The position numbers and the translations under genes are program-made. From positions 1 to 6,387 of the forward strand of contig DASQHF010000143.1 of NCBI GenBank assembly GCA_035632215.1: a stretch of 6,387 bases of DNA. Direction: 5' to 3'. A model generated the notes under the pieces. It was not told where the DNA came from. It saw only the letters and a list, made by a program, of their open reading frames with translations, and made no database searches. This stretch comes from CAIYRG01 sp035632215 (lineage in GTDB: Bacteria > Pseudomonadota > Alphaproteobacteria > Micropepsales > Micropepsaceae). Of this stretch, positions 1 to 6,336 are shown piece by piece. Position 1 is the first letter of the stretch, and each line of letters begins with the position of its first letter.

Positions 1-38
1 GGATGGAGCGGAGCGACATCCCGAGCGGGTGAGGGGGA
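1..38 (+). repeat. Partial copy of a GC-rich palindromic intergenic repeat
   Basis: Bases 5-38 match bases 4497-4530 at 31 of 34 positions without gaps, in the same orientation; the differences are at 11, 21 and 30. Both copies contain GAGCGRAGCGACATC and end in GGG(A/T)GAGGGGGA. The left part of this copy lies outside the window, so only the right arm of the palindrome seen in full at 4405-4530 is visible. It ends 82 bp before the gor start codon. The remaining 82 bp (39-120) hold no ORF with coding character and no convincing -35/-10 pair. Confidence 0.75.
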
Positions 39-120
39 CCTTCGCGAACTCACAAATTCCGCATGCGATTGTCCATCCCGCAAGAGCAGGCTTTTGCGCT
101 TGTCATCGCGACGGTAGCGC

Positions 121-1500
121 ATGGCGGCGAAATACGACTTCGATCTTTTCGTCATCGGCGCGGGCTCGGGCGGCGTGCGCGCAGCGCGGTTGGCGGCGGA
201 GGCGGGCGCTCGCGTCGCCATCGCGGAGCAAGACCGCTTCGGCGGCACCTGCGTCATCCGCGGCTGTATCCCGAAGAAATTCTTTGTCTATGCGAGCGCG
301 TTTCCCGAGGAGTTCGAGGACGCGGTCGGCTTTGGCTGGACGATCGAGGGTACGCGCTTCGACTGGCCGACACTGATCAAGGGCAAGGATCAGGTCTTGA
401 AGCGGCTCGAGGGCTTCTACCGGCGCGCCGTCGAAGTGCCGGGAGGAACGATCTTCGATGATCGCGCTATCCTGAAAGACAGCCACACCATCCATCTCGT
501 GAACCACGATCGCGACGTCACGGCGGAGACGATCCTGATCGCCACCGGCGGTTCGCCGTCGCGCAATATCGGAATCGACGGCGCGGAGCTCTGCATCACA
601 TCCGACGAAGCTTTCGGTCTGGAGAAATTTCCCGAAAGCGTTGTCGTGGTCGGTGGCGGCTATATCGCTCTCGAATTCGCGCACATCTTCCATGGTCTCG
701 GCGCCGAAACCACGCTCGTCTATCGCGGCGACAAGGTGCTGCGCGGCTTCGACGAGGATTTGCGCGAGGCGGTGCAGGCTTCGCTCCAGCAGAAGGGCAT
801 CCGCCTCGTGCTCGACACGATCATGACGCGGTTGGAGAAATCGGGCGGCAAGATCCGCGTGGATTTGAGGTCGGGAGAGACTTTGACGGCGGACCAAGTG
901 CTGGTCGCGATCGGGAGAAATCCGAACACCAAGGGGATCGGACTCGAAGAAGCCGGCGTGAAATTGACCGCGCGCGGGCACATCCATGTCGATCAACATT
1001 CGTGCTCGTCGGTCGAGAACATCTATGCGGTGGGCGACGTGACGGGGCGGCTCGAGCTGACGCCCGTCGCGATCCACGAGGCGATATGTTTCGTGAAGAC
1101 GGTGTTCGGCGGGGTACCGACCGCGCCTGAGCACGAGCTCGTGGCGACGGCCGTGTTCACGCGGCCCGAAATCGGCACCGTCGGATGGTCGGAAGAGAAG
1201 GCGCTGAAGCGCGGCCACGCGGTCGACATCTACAAGCACAGCTTCCGGCCCTTAAAGCACACCATGTCGGGGCGCCAGGACCGGATGATGATGAAGCTCG
1301 TGGTCGATGCGAAGACGGACAAGGTCTTAGGCTGCCACATCTTCGGGCCGGATGCGGCCGAGATGGTGCAGCTCGTCGCGATTGCGCTCAAACTCGGCGC
1401 GACCAAGGCGCAGTTCGACGCGACCGTTGCCGTGCATCCGACCATGGCGGAGGAGCTCGTCACCATGCGCCACAAGCACGCGACCATCGCGCCCGACTGA
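121..1500 (+). CDS. gor: Glutathione-disulfide reductase (NADPH)
   Basis: A cytosolic FAD flavoenzyme that reduces glutathione disulfide to glutathione with NADPH and so keeps the thiol pool reduced. The 459 residues are the usual family length. The N-terminus has the FAD-binding GAGSGG at 13-18. The redox-active pair is Cys44/Cys49 in GGTCVIRGCIPKK, the version typical of plant, cyanobacterial and alphaproteobacterial enzymes rather than the CVNVGC of E. coli. A second Rossmann motif, GGGYIALEFA (178-187), is followed by Arg202 and Arg208, which match the arginines that bind the 2'-phosphate of NADPH in E. coli. GDVTG (305-309) is the second FAD contact, and HPTMAEE (439-445) carries the C-terminal catalytic His439 and Glu444. 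An in-frame TAG at 115-117 rules out a longer start. The ribosome binding site is weak. Lipoamide and mercuric reductases share the fold, but the redox motif and the arginine pair favour gor. Confidence 0.95.
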   Translation: MAAKYDFDLFVIGAGSGGVRAARLAAEAGARVAIAEQDRFGGTCVIRGCIPKKFFVYASAFPEEFEDAVGFGWTIEGTRFDWPTLIKGKDQVLKRLEGFYRRAVEVPGGTIFDDRAILKDSHTIHLVNHDRDVTAETILIATGGSPSRNIGIDGAELCITSDEAFGLEKFPESVVVVGGGYIALEFAHIFHGLGAETTLVYRGDKVLRGFDEDLREAVQASLQQKGIRLVLDTIMTRLEKSGGKIRVDLRSGETLTADQVLVAIGRNPNTKGIGLEEAGVKLTARGHIHVDQHSCSSVENIYAVGDVTGRLELTPVAIHEAICFVKTVFGGVPTAPEHELVATAVFTRPEIGTVGWSEEKALKRGHAVDIYKHSFRPLKHTMSGRQDRMMMKLVVDAKTDKVLGCHIFGPDAAEMVQLVAIALKLGATKAQFDATVAVHPTMAEELVTMRHKHATIAPD

Positions 1501-1516
1501 ATTTCAGCACCCAAAT

Positions 1517-1737
1517 TTGTCATGGCCCGCGCACGCGGGCGCCCGATAAAACTGTGTCATGGCCCGTGTCCTGAGCGAAGCGAAGGAGCCGGGCCACCCA
1601 GCAGCCGCGCGTCCGCGCGGCGATATTTTTCTTTGCCGAGTGTGTTGCTGCGGTTGCGTTCTACGGTCGCCTGGGTGGCCGTCCCCGGGTCCGCGCGAAA
1701 CGCGGCCCGAGGATAAACTCCGCGCGGGCCATGACAA
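1517..1737. repeat. Composite REP-like element with 16-bp terminal inverted repeats
   Basis: Bases 1517-1532 (TTGTCATGGCCCGCGC) are the exact reverse complement of 1722-1737. The first 12 bases after the leading T, TGTCATGGCCCG (1518-1529), recur directly at 1555-1566. Inside lies a second exact 10-bp inverted pair, GGCCACCCAG (1592-1601) with 1671-1680. Two local hairpins are also present: CCGCGCG/CGCGCGG at 1605-1620, and a 9-bp bulged stem at 1686-1709 around a CGAAA loop. GAGCGAAGCGA at 1573-1583 is shared with the other repeat family here. No transposase or other credible ORF is present, so this is non-coding repeat DNA resembling alphaproteobacterial REP or BIME mosaics. It fills most of the gor-aroG gap. 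Confidence 0.75.
1605..1630 (+). terminator. Possible gor terminator inside the repeat
   Basis: A perfect GC-only dyad, CCGCGCG-TC-CGCGCGG (1605-1620), is followed after CGATA by a run of five T (1626-1630) in a T-rich stretch. The two-base spacer means that in RNA the stem would be about six pairs with a four-base loop. The U tract starts five bases after the stem, which is poor for an intrinsic terminator. The position, 105 bp after the gor stop, is reasonable. Confidence 0.25.
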
Positions 1738-1888
1738 TGTTTTTTTGAGAACAAAGGCTTTTTTGGCGGCTTGGCAGTAGGGCACGCCGCCCGCGGCCGT
1801 CCCGTGGACCGCTACGCCCATGATATGGCTGGCGGATCGGGCGGGGTTCCCCTATATCCCCCGGGTTCAAGCCTGGGAGGCCGTGGAC
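1738..1888 (+). other. Leader region of aroG
   Basis: This is the part of the gor-aroG gap that follows the repeat. It begins with a T-rich stretch (seven T at 1740-1746, six T at 1759-1764) and becomes GC-rich toward the gene. I see no convincing promoter: TTGAGA at 1745-1750 could be a -35 box, but no good -10 lies 16-18 bp downstream. A 6-bp stem, CCCGGG (1860-1865) with CCTGGG (1872-1877), closed around TTCAAG and including one G-U pair, overlaps the first half of the aroG Shine-Dalgarno sequence. An in-frame ATG at 1820 opens into aroG but lacks a ribosome binding site. Confidence 0.4.
1875..1880 (+). promoter_or_regulatory. Shine-Dalgarno sequence that sets the aroG start
   Basis: GGGAGG lies 8 bases before GTG 1889, an ideal spacing. 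It is only 2 bases before the other in-frame GTG (1883), and the upstream ATG at 1820 has no such sequence. This is the main reason for choosing GTG 1889. Confidence 0.7.
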
Positions 1889-3286
1889 GTGGCCAACACA
1901 AGCGCGAAGAACTGGACGCCGGCAAGCTGGCGGGGAAAGCCGATCAAGCAGGTCCCCGAATACCCGGACGCGGCCGCGCTGGCCGCTGTCGAAGCCAAGC
2001 TCAAGACCTACCCGCCGCTCGTCTTTGCCGGCGAAGCGCGCAACCTCATGGCCGATCTCGCCAAGGTCGCTCAAGGCAAGGCTTTCCTGCTTCAGGGCGG
2101 CGACTGTGCGGAAAGCTTCGCCGAGTTCCACCCCGACAACATCCGCGACACCTTCCGCGTCATCCTCCAGATGGCGGTGGTGCTGACCTTTGCCGGCGCG
2201 CTCCCCGTGGTGAAAGTCGGCCGCATCGCGGGCCAGTTCGCGAAACCCCGCTCCGAGGACACCGAGACGCGGAACGGCGTCACGCTGCCCTCCTATCGCG
2301 GCGACAACATCAACGCGATCGAGTTCGACGCGGCTGCGCGCATTCCCGATCCGAACCGCCTCTTGCAGGCCTACGGGCAATCGGCGGCGACGCTCAATCT
2401 CTTACGCGCCTTCGCGACCGGCGGTTACGCGGACTTGCACAATGTGCATCGCTGGACACTCGACTTCATTGCGGGCGCGCCCGCAAGCGACAAGTACCAT
2501 GCGCTCGCCGGCCGCATCGGGGAGTCGCTTGCCTTCATGGAGGCCTGCGGTATCACGCCCGATCTTGTGCCACAGCTTCGGAGCACGGACTTCTACACCA
2601 GCCACGAAGCGCTCTTCTTGGGCTATGAGCAGGCGCTGACGCGGATCGATTCCACCAGCGGCGACTGGTACTGCACCTCGGCACATCTCCTCTGGATCGG
2701 CGATCGCACGCGCTCTGCCGACGATGCGCATATCGAATTCTGCCGCGGGATCAGGAACCCGATTGGGCTAAAATGCGGACCGTCGCTTGCCGAAGACGAC
2801 CTCTTGCGGCTGATCGATATCTTGAACCCGGAAGACAAGCCCGGGCGCTTGACGCTCATCTGCCGCTTCGGCGCCGACAAAGCAGCAGAGAAGTTCCCGA
2901 AGCTCCTGCGCGCGGTCACGCGCGAGGGCCGCAAGGTGGTTTGGTCGTGCGATCCGATGCACGGGAACACCATCAAGGCCTCGACCGGCTACAAGACGCG
3001 TCCTTTCGACCGCGTCCTGAAAGAGGTGCGCACCTTCTTCGAAGTGCATCGCGCGGAAGGCACGCACGCGGGGGGCATCCATCTCGAGCTGACGGGGAAG
3101 GACGTAACCGAGTGCTTGGGGGGCCCGCAGGACATCTCGGAGCAGGACCTCTCCAACCGCTACGACACCCATTGCGACCCGCGGCTGAATGCGAGCCAGG
3201 CCTTGGATCTCGCCTTCATCATCGCCGAGAATTTGCGCGAAGAGCGTAAGGCGGCGTTCAAGCCGGTCCGTACGGCGCTGGCGTAA
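1889..3286 (+). CDS. aroG: Class II 3-deoxy-7-phosphoheptulonate (DAHP) synthase
   Basis: Condenses phosphoenolpyruvate and erythrose 4-phosphate to DAHP, the first step of the shikimate pathway to aromatic amino acids. From GTG 1889 the protein has 465 residues, the common size for this class. The start is supported by GGGAGG 8 bases upstream and by an N-terminus (NWTPASWRGKPIKQ, 8-21) of the form usual in alphaproteobacterial members; ATG 1820 would add 23 residues. The metal ligands expected from the M. tuberculosis enzyme are present: Cys73 in GGDCAE, His358 in DPMHGN, Glu400 in HLELTG and Asp430 in CDPRLN. The His-Glu and Glu-Asp spacings (42 and 30) equal those of M. tuberculosis. Phosphate and PEP contacts are seen in GRIAGQFAKPRS (111-122), Lys295 of LKCGP and Arg326 of CRFGADK. 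Class I synthases (E. coli AroF/G/H) are unrelated in sequence. The symbol is a convention; feedback control cannot be read from the sequence. Confidence 0.95.
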   Translation: MANTSAKNWTPASWRGKPIKQVPEYPDAAALAAVEAKLKTYPPLVFAGEARNLMADLAKVAQGKAFLLQGGDCAESFAEFHPDNIRDTFRVILQMAVVLTFAGALPVVKVGRIAGQFAKPRSEDTETRNGVTLPSYRGDNINAIEFDAAARIPDPNRLLQAYGQSAATLNLLRAFATGGYADLHNVHRWTLDFIAGAPASDKYHALAGRIGESLAFMEACGITPDLVPQLRSTDFYTSHEALFLGYEQALTRIDSTSGDWYCTSAHLLWIGDRTRSADDAHIEFCRGIRNPIGLKCGPSLAEDDLLRLIDILNPEDKPGRLTLICRFGADKAAEKFPKLLRAVTREGRKVVWSCDPMHGNTIKASTGYKTRPFDRVLKEVRTFFEVHRAEGTHAGGIHLELTGKDVTECLGGPQDISEQDLSNRYDTHCDPRLNASQALDLAFIIAENLREERKAAFKPVRTALA

Positions 3287-3294
3287 GGCGGTCA

Positions 3295-3308
3295 GTTTTC
3301 GCGAGAAC
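3295..3308. promoter_or_regulatory. 14-bp imperfect palindrome after aroG
   Basis: GTTTTCGCGAGAAC is symmetric around TCGCGA with a single T/G mismatch pair, 8 bp after the aroG stop. It could be an operator for the downstream gene or chance. It does not fit the alphaproteobacterial LexA box (GAAC-N7-GAAC). Confidence 0.2.
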
Positions 3309-3327
3309 ATACAAGTAAGTCAGCCAC

Positions 3328-3358
3328 TTAGACCGTCTGTAACAAGACGAAATATTTT
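3328..3358 (+). promoter_or_regulatory. Weak promoter or terminator candidate before the oxidoreductase gene
   Basis: This is the most AT-rich stretch between the genes. It has a 5-bp stem, CGTCT (3334-3338) with AGACG (3345-3349), around a GTAACA loop, followed by AAATATTTTA. The stem is short for an intrinsic terminator of aroG. TATTTT (3353-3358) could be a -10 box with TTAGAC (3328-3333) as a -35 box, but the 19-bp spacer is long. If that promoter is real, transcription would start near 3365, after the GTG at 3361, so the protein would start further in. Confidence 0.2.
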
Positions 3359-3438
3359 ATGTGTGGCGCTTGCTGCCGCGGCTGAGCTTTGATTCCTTCA
3401 AGAAAACCGCGCTGATTCGGGGGTACCGCGTTTTGAAT

Positions 3439-4392
3439 ATGCAGCTTGCTGGCCAGCGTGTGCTTGCGGCCGCCGTCATCGGTGCCGGAACTTTCGGTCG
3501 GCATCACGCCACGAAATACATGCGCCTTCCCGGCGTGAAGCTCGCGGCCATCGCGGACACGAGCGCGGATGCGCGCCGTCAGGTTTCCTCCCATCTCCAT
3601 GTGCCCGCTTACGCCGATTGGCGCGAGCTTCTGGGCAAAGTCGATGTCGTCAGCGTCTGTTCGCCCGCGAGCACGCATGCGGAGATCGTCCGCGCTTTCC
3701 TGATGGCTGGCTCGCATGTGCTGGTGGAAAAACCGATCGCGACCGATCTCGACGAGGCGGACGAGCTGATCGAGCTTGCCGCAAACCGCAATCTGGTGCT
3801 GACCGTCGGTCACCAGGAGCGCTACGTCTTCGCCAAGGCGGGACTCTTGGATCATGCCGAGACGCCGCTTTATGTCGAATGCATCCGGCGAGGGCCGTGG
3901 ACGGGACGCGGCACGGATGTGAGCGTGGTGCTCGATCTGATGATCCACGATCTCGATCTCGTGCACCGCCTGGTCCCGGGCGCGCCGTTGGACGTTCGCG
4001 CTCAAGGCCATGCGATCCACGGGCGGCTGATGGACGACGTCACCGCCGATCTCGTTTTCCAGAACGGAACGCGCGTGCGCTTGCAGGCGAGCCGCGCGGC
4101 GGAGGCACGGCAGCGCTCGATGCGCGCGGTTTATAAGGACGGCGAAATCGAGATCGATTTCCTCGCTCGCACGGTCAAGAACACGACCCAGCACACGCTG
4201 AAGCCCTTAGAGTTGCACGACCCGCTCGCCGAAGCCGTTTCGGCTTTTGTCAGCGCGGCGCAATTCGGCTCTGAGGCTCTGGTGCGGCCGCAAGAGGCTC
4301 GCCGGGCGCTCGAGACCGCGCTCGAGATCGAAGCCTCGACCGTGCCGGCCGTGGTTGCGGTCGTCCGCACGCCCATCCGCGCGCGGGCGTAA
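3439..4392 (+). CDS. Gfo/Idh/MocA family NAD(P)-dependent oxidoreductase, substrate unknown
   Basis: A two-domain sugar-type dehydrogenase of 317 residues from ATG 3439. The N-terminal Rossmann domain (about 1-125) has the nucleotide-binding GAGTFG (15-20) just after the first strand, and EKP (97-99) with Lys98, the usual catalytic lysine. GHQERY (124-129) leads into the C-terminal substrate domain, where DLMIHDLDLV (166-175) places Asp166, His170 and Asp171 at the active site. The family oxidises or reduces a hydroxyl or keto group on sugars, inositols or nucleotide sugars; which one is not shown here. Members near lipid A genes (GnnA, UDP-GlcNAc 3-dehydrogenase) are, as I recall, similar around this motif, but no aminotransferase or lpx gene lies in the window. 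The start is uncertain. The frame stays open to GTG 3361 (26 more residues), and TTG 3433 lies 9 bases after GGGGG (3419-3423). ATG 3439 gives the normal short lead into the Rossmann fold. Confidence 0.85.
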   Translation: MQLAGQRVLAAAVIGAGTFGRHHATKYMRLPGVKLAAIADTSADARRQVSSHLHVPAYADWRELLGKVDVVSVCSPASTHAEIVRAFLMAGSHVLVEKPIATDLDEADELIELAANRNLVLTVGHQERYVFAKAGLLDHAETPLYVECIRRGPWTGRGTDVSVVLDLMIHDLDLVHRLVPGAPLDVRAQGHAIHGRLMDDVTADLVFQNGTRVRLQASRAAEARQRSMRAVYKDGEIEIDFLARTVKNTTQHTLKPLELHDPLAEAVSAFVSAAQFGSEALVRPQEARRALETALEIEASTVPAVVAVVRTPIRARA

Positions 4393-4404
4393 GCGCGTCA
4401 CCTT

Positions 4405-4530
4405 TCCCCCTCTCCCTAGCCCTCTCCCCCTTACGGGGGCAAGGGGATTCGACCTCAAATTCCCTCGCCCCCGTAAGGGGGAGAGGTCGCGAGCGAGGAG
4501 CGAAGCGACATCGCGAGCGGGAGAGGGGGA
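4405..4530. repeat. Nested palindromic intergenic repeat (complete copy)
   Basis: An outer 12-bp exact inverted pair, TCCCCCTCTCCC (4405-4416) with 4519-4530, encloses an inner 20-bp exact pair (4421-4440 with 4467-4486; core CCCCCTTACGGGGG and CCCCCGTAAGGGGG). A few further pairs continue toward the centre around a short AT-richer loop. The two arms are asymmetric: 4 bases separate inner and outer stems on the left, but 32 bases on the right. That right spacer is flanked by the direct repeat TCGCGAGC (4487-4494 and 4511-4518). The right end matches bases 5-38. No ORF in it looks coding. It fills most of the gap before nadE and ends 44 bp before its start codon. If transcribed it would fold into a long hairpin without a U tract. 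Confidence 0.85.
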
Positions 4531-4574
4531 TATCAAGCTCGCAAAGTGCACACAAGAAACGCTAAACAATCCCC

Positions 4575-6248
4575 ATGTCGCAGCAGGCTCCCGATCGCTT
4601 TTCCATCGCGCTTGCCCAGCTCAATCCGGTGATGGGCGACATCGCCGGAAATTTGCAGCTTGCGCGGGCCGCCCGCGCGGAAGCCGCGAAGGCAAAAGCC
4701 GATCTCATCCTTTTCAGCGAGCTCTTCATGGTCGGTTATCCGCCCGAAGATCTCGTGCTGAAGCCCGCGTTGCAGGCGGATGCGCGCGAAGCGGTGGAAG
4801 CCCTGGCTCGCGATACGGCCGATGGCGGGCCCGCCGTGATGATCGGCACGCCGTGGAAGGAGGAGGGCAAGCTCTATAACGCTTGCGTCCTTTTGGACGG
4901 CGGCAAGATCGCCGGGCGGTCGTTCAAGCACGATCTCCCGAACTACGGCGTCTTCGACGAGAAGCGCGTGTTTGCGCCGGGACCGATGCCGGGACCGCTG
5001 GTCGTCAAAGGCGTGCGCATTGGCGTGCCGATCTGCGAGGATATCTGGGGACCAGATCCTGTCGAGTGCTTGTGCGAGACGGGCGCCGAGATCCTTCTCG
5101 TGCCCAACGGCTCGCCGTTCGATTCCGCCAAACGGGATCATCGCCTGAACGTTTCGGTCGCGCGCGTGGTCGAGGCGGGACTGCCGCTGGCGTACCTGAA
5201 TCAGGTCGGCGGCCAGGACGAGCTTGTCTTCGACGGCGCGTCGTTTGTGCTGAATGCCGACCGCCGCTTGGCGCTGCAATTGCCGAGCTGGGAAACGCGG
5301 ATTGCGATAACGGCGTGGCGTCGCACGCCGCAAGGTTGGATCTGCGAGCCGGGCGACGTCGCCGACGCGGAAGAGATGAACGCCTCGCTTTATTCGGCGA
5401 TGATGCTGGGCTTGAAAGACTACGTGAACAAGAACCGCTTTCCCGGCGTCGTGCTGGGCTTGTCCGGCGGCATCGATTCCGCGCTTTCGGCCGCGGTCGC
5501 GGTGGATGCGCTCGGCAAGGAGCGCGTGCGCGCGGTGATGATGCCTTCACGCTTCACCGCGGACGATAGCGTCGAGGACGCGGCCGAGGTGGCAAAGCTG
5601 TTGGGCATCTCGCTCGAGACGATCCCGATCGAGCCGCCCGTCAAGGCCTTCAGCGACGTGCTGGCGCCCGTCTTCGCCGGGCGCGCGCCCGACGCGACGG
5701 AAGAGAACATCCAGGCGCGGGTGCGCGGGCTCATCCTGATGGCGATCTCGAACAAGTTCGGGCCGATGGTGCTCACCACGGGGAACAAGTCCGAGATGTC
5801 GGTCGGCTACGCCACGCTCTATGGCGACATGAATGGCGGCTACAACGTCATCAAGGATCTCTACAAGACGCAGGTCTTCGCGCTCTCGCGCTGGCGCAAT
5901 CAGGTCTTGCCGATGAACGCGCTGGGTCAGGCGGGCCGTGTCATGCCCGAGCGCGTGATTACCAAACCACCGACGGCGGAATTGCGGGCAAACCAGAAGC
6001 ACGAGGACTCGCTTCCGCCCTACGCGGTGCTCGACGGCATTCTCGAATGTCTGATCGAGGGCGAGATGAGCTTCGAGGAGGTGGTGGCGAAACGCTACGA
6101 CCCCGCAACGGTCAAACGCGTCGAACAGCTCCTCTACGTCGCCGAATACAAGCGCCGCCAAGCCCCGCCGGGGGTGAAGCTCTCGGTGCGCAATTTCGGC
6201 CGCGACCGGCGCTATCCGATCACCAACGCCTTCCGCGACGCGCGGTAG
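4575..6248 (+). CDS. nadE: Glutamine-dependent NAD+ synthetase
   Basis: Carries out the last step of NAD+ synthesis: ATP-dependent amidation of nicotinate adenine dinucleotide, with ammonia released from glutamine in the same protein. The 557 residues form two domains. The N-terminal nitrilase-type glutaminase (about 9-260) has the full triad: Glu49 in FSEL, Lys118 in SFKHDLPNYGVFDEKR and Cys154 in PICEDIW. The C-terminal synthetase (about 270-557) has the ATP pyrophosphatase loop LGLSGGIDS (294-302), TTGNKSE (401-407), KPPTAEL (464-470) and the basic tail segment EYKRRQAPPG (524-533). This matches the shorter bacterial two-domain form, not the roughly 680-residue mycobacterial type. The start is fixed by an in-frame TAA at 4563-4565 and by the normal N-terminus RFSIALAQLNPVMGDIAGN; no clear Shine-Dalgarno is seen. 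A 182-bp, repeat-filled gap separates it from the gene before, so it probably has its own promoter. Confidence 0.96.
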   Translation: MSQQAPDRFSIALAQLNPVMGDIAGNLQLARAARAEAAKAKADLILFSELFMVGYPPEDLVLKPALQADAREAVEALARDTADGGPAVMIGTPWKEEGKLYNACVLLDGGKIAGRSFKHDLPNYGVFDEKRVFAPGPMPGPLVVKGVRIGVPICEDIWGPDPVECLCETGAEILLVPNGSPFDSAKRDHRLNVSVARVVEAGLPLAYLNQVGGQDELVFDGASFVLNADRRLALQLPSWETRIAITAWRRTPQGWICEPGDVADAEEMNASLYSAMMLGLKDYVNKNRFPGVVLGLSGGIDSALSAAVAVDALGKERVRAVMMPSRFTADDSVEDAAEVAKLLGISLETIPIEPPVKAFSDVLAPVFAGRAPDATEENIQARVRGLILMAISNKFGPMVLTTGNKSEMSVGYATLYGDMNGGYNVIKDLYKTQVFALSRWRNQVLPMNALGQAGRVMPERVITKPPTAELRANQKHEDSLPPYAVLDGILECLIEGEMSFEEVVAKRYDPATVKRVEQLLYVAEYKRRQAPPGVKLSVRNFGRDRRYPITNAFRDAR

Positions 6249-6288
6249 GGGGATGACGGGCGCTCCCAAAACTGCTACGCGAAAGACC

Positions 6289-6336
6289 ATGACCCTCGCG
6301 CGCGGCATCATTACGACCATCGCGATTTGCGGCTGA
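6289..6336 (+). other. Speculative 15-codon Ile/Thr leader peptide
   Basis: The frame ATG 6289 to TGA 6334 reads MTLARGIITTIAICG. Six of the seven codons at 6307-6327 are Ile or Thr, as in leader peptides that control threonine or branched-chain amino acid operons by attenuation. The TGA falls in the loop of the hairpin at 6326-6345. Against it: only a weak GAAAG lies upstream, too close (3 bases); the same frame extends to ATG 6253; no promoter is visible; and the gene it would control is outside the window. The rest of 6249-6387 shows no other coding sequence. Confidence 0.15.

Noticed and set aside
63..461. Plus-strand frame starting before gor and running into it
   Set aside because: Its translation becomes Arg- and Gly-rich out-of-frame gor sequence; gor itself is intact in its own frame from 121.
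103..1239. Long minus-strand reading frame of 378 codons opposite gor, and similar ones opposite aroG, the oxidoreductase and nadE (2768-3310, 3328-4194, 4533-5333, 5547-6344)
   Set aside because: They mirror high-GC coding sequence on the + strand, give Arg- and His-rich or low-complexity translations without recognisable motifs, and overlap genes whose catalytic residues are all present.
1731..1748. Mini-frame MTMFF with two Phe codons before aroG, as a possible Phe leader
   Set aside because: Its ATG belongs to the terminus of the repeat, the Phe codons are a plain T run, and there is no ribosome binding site.
1860..1884. GGTTCAAGCC resembles a tRNA T-loop
   Set aside because: The pairing expected for a T-stem in tRNA numbering fails (a G-G clash), and no matching 5' acceptor strand or anticodon arm is present upstream.
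4405..4530. CRISPR array or intrinsic terminator
   Set aside because: There is no series of equal repeats with unique spacers, and the long palindrome is not followed by a T run.
4560..4574. Lack of a Shine-Dalgarno before nadE as a sign of a wrong start or decay
   Set aside because: An in-frame TAA at 4563 prevents a longer start, the N-terminus matches the family, and the full catalytic set is present.
121..6248. The four co-directional genes as one operon or a new multi-gene system
   Set aside because: The gaps are 388, 152 and 182 bp, two of them filled by repeats, and the three known enzymes serve separate core pathways.
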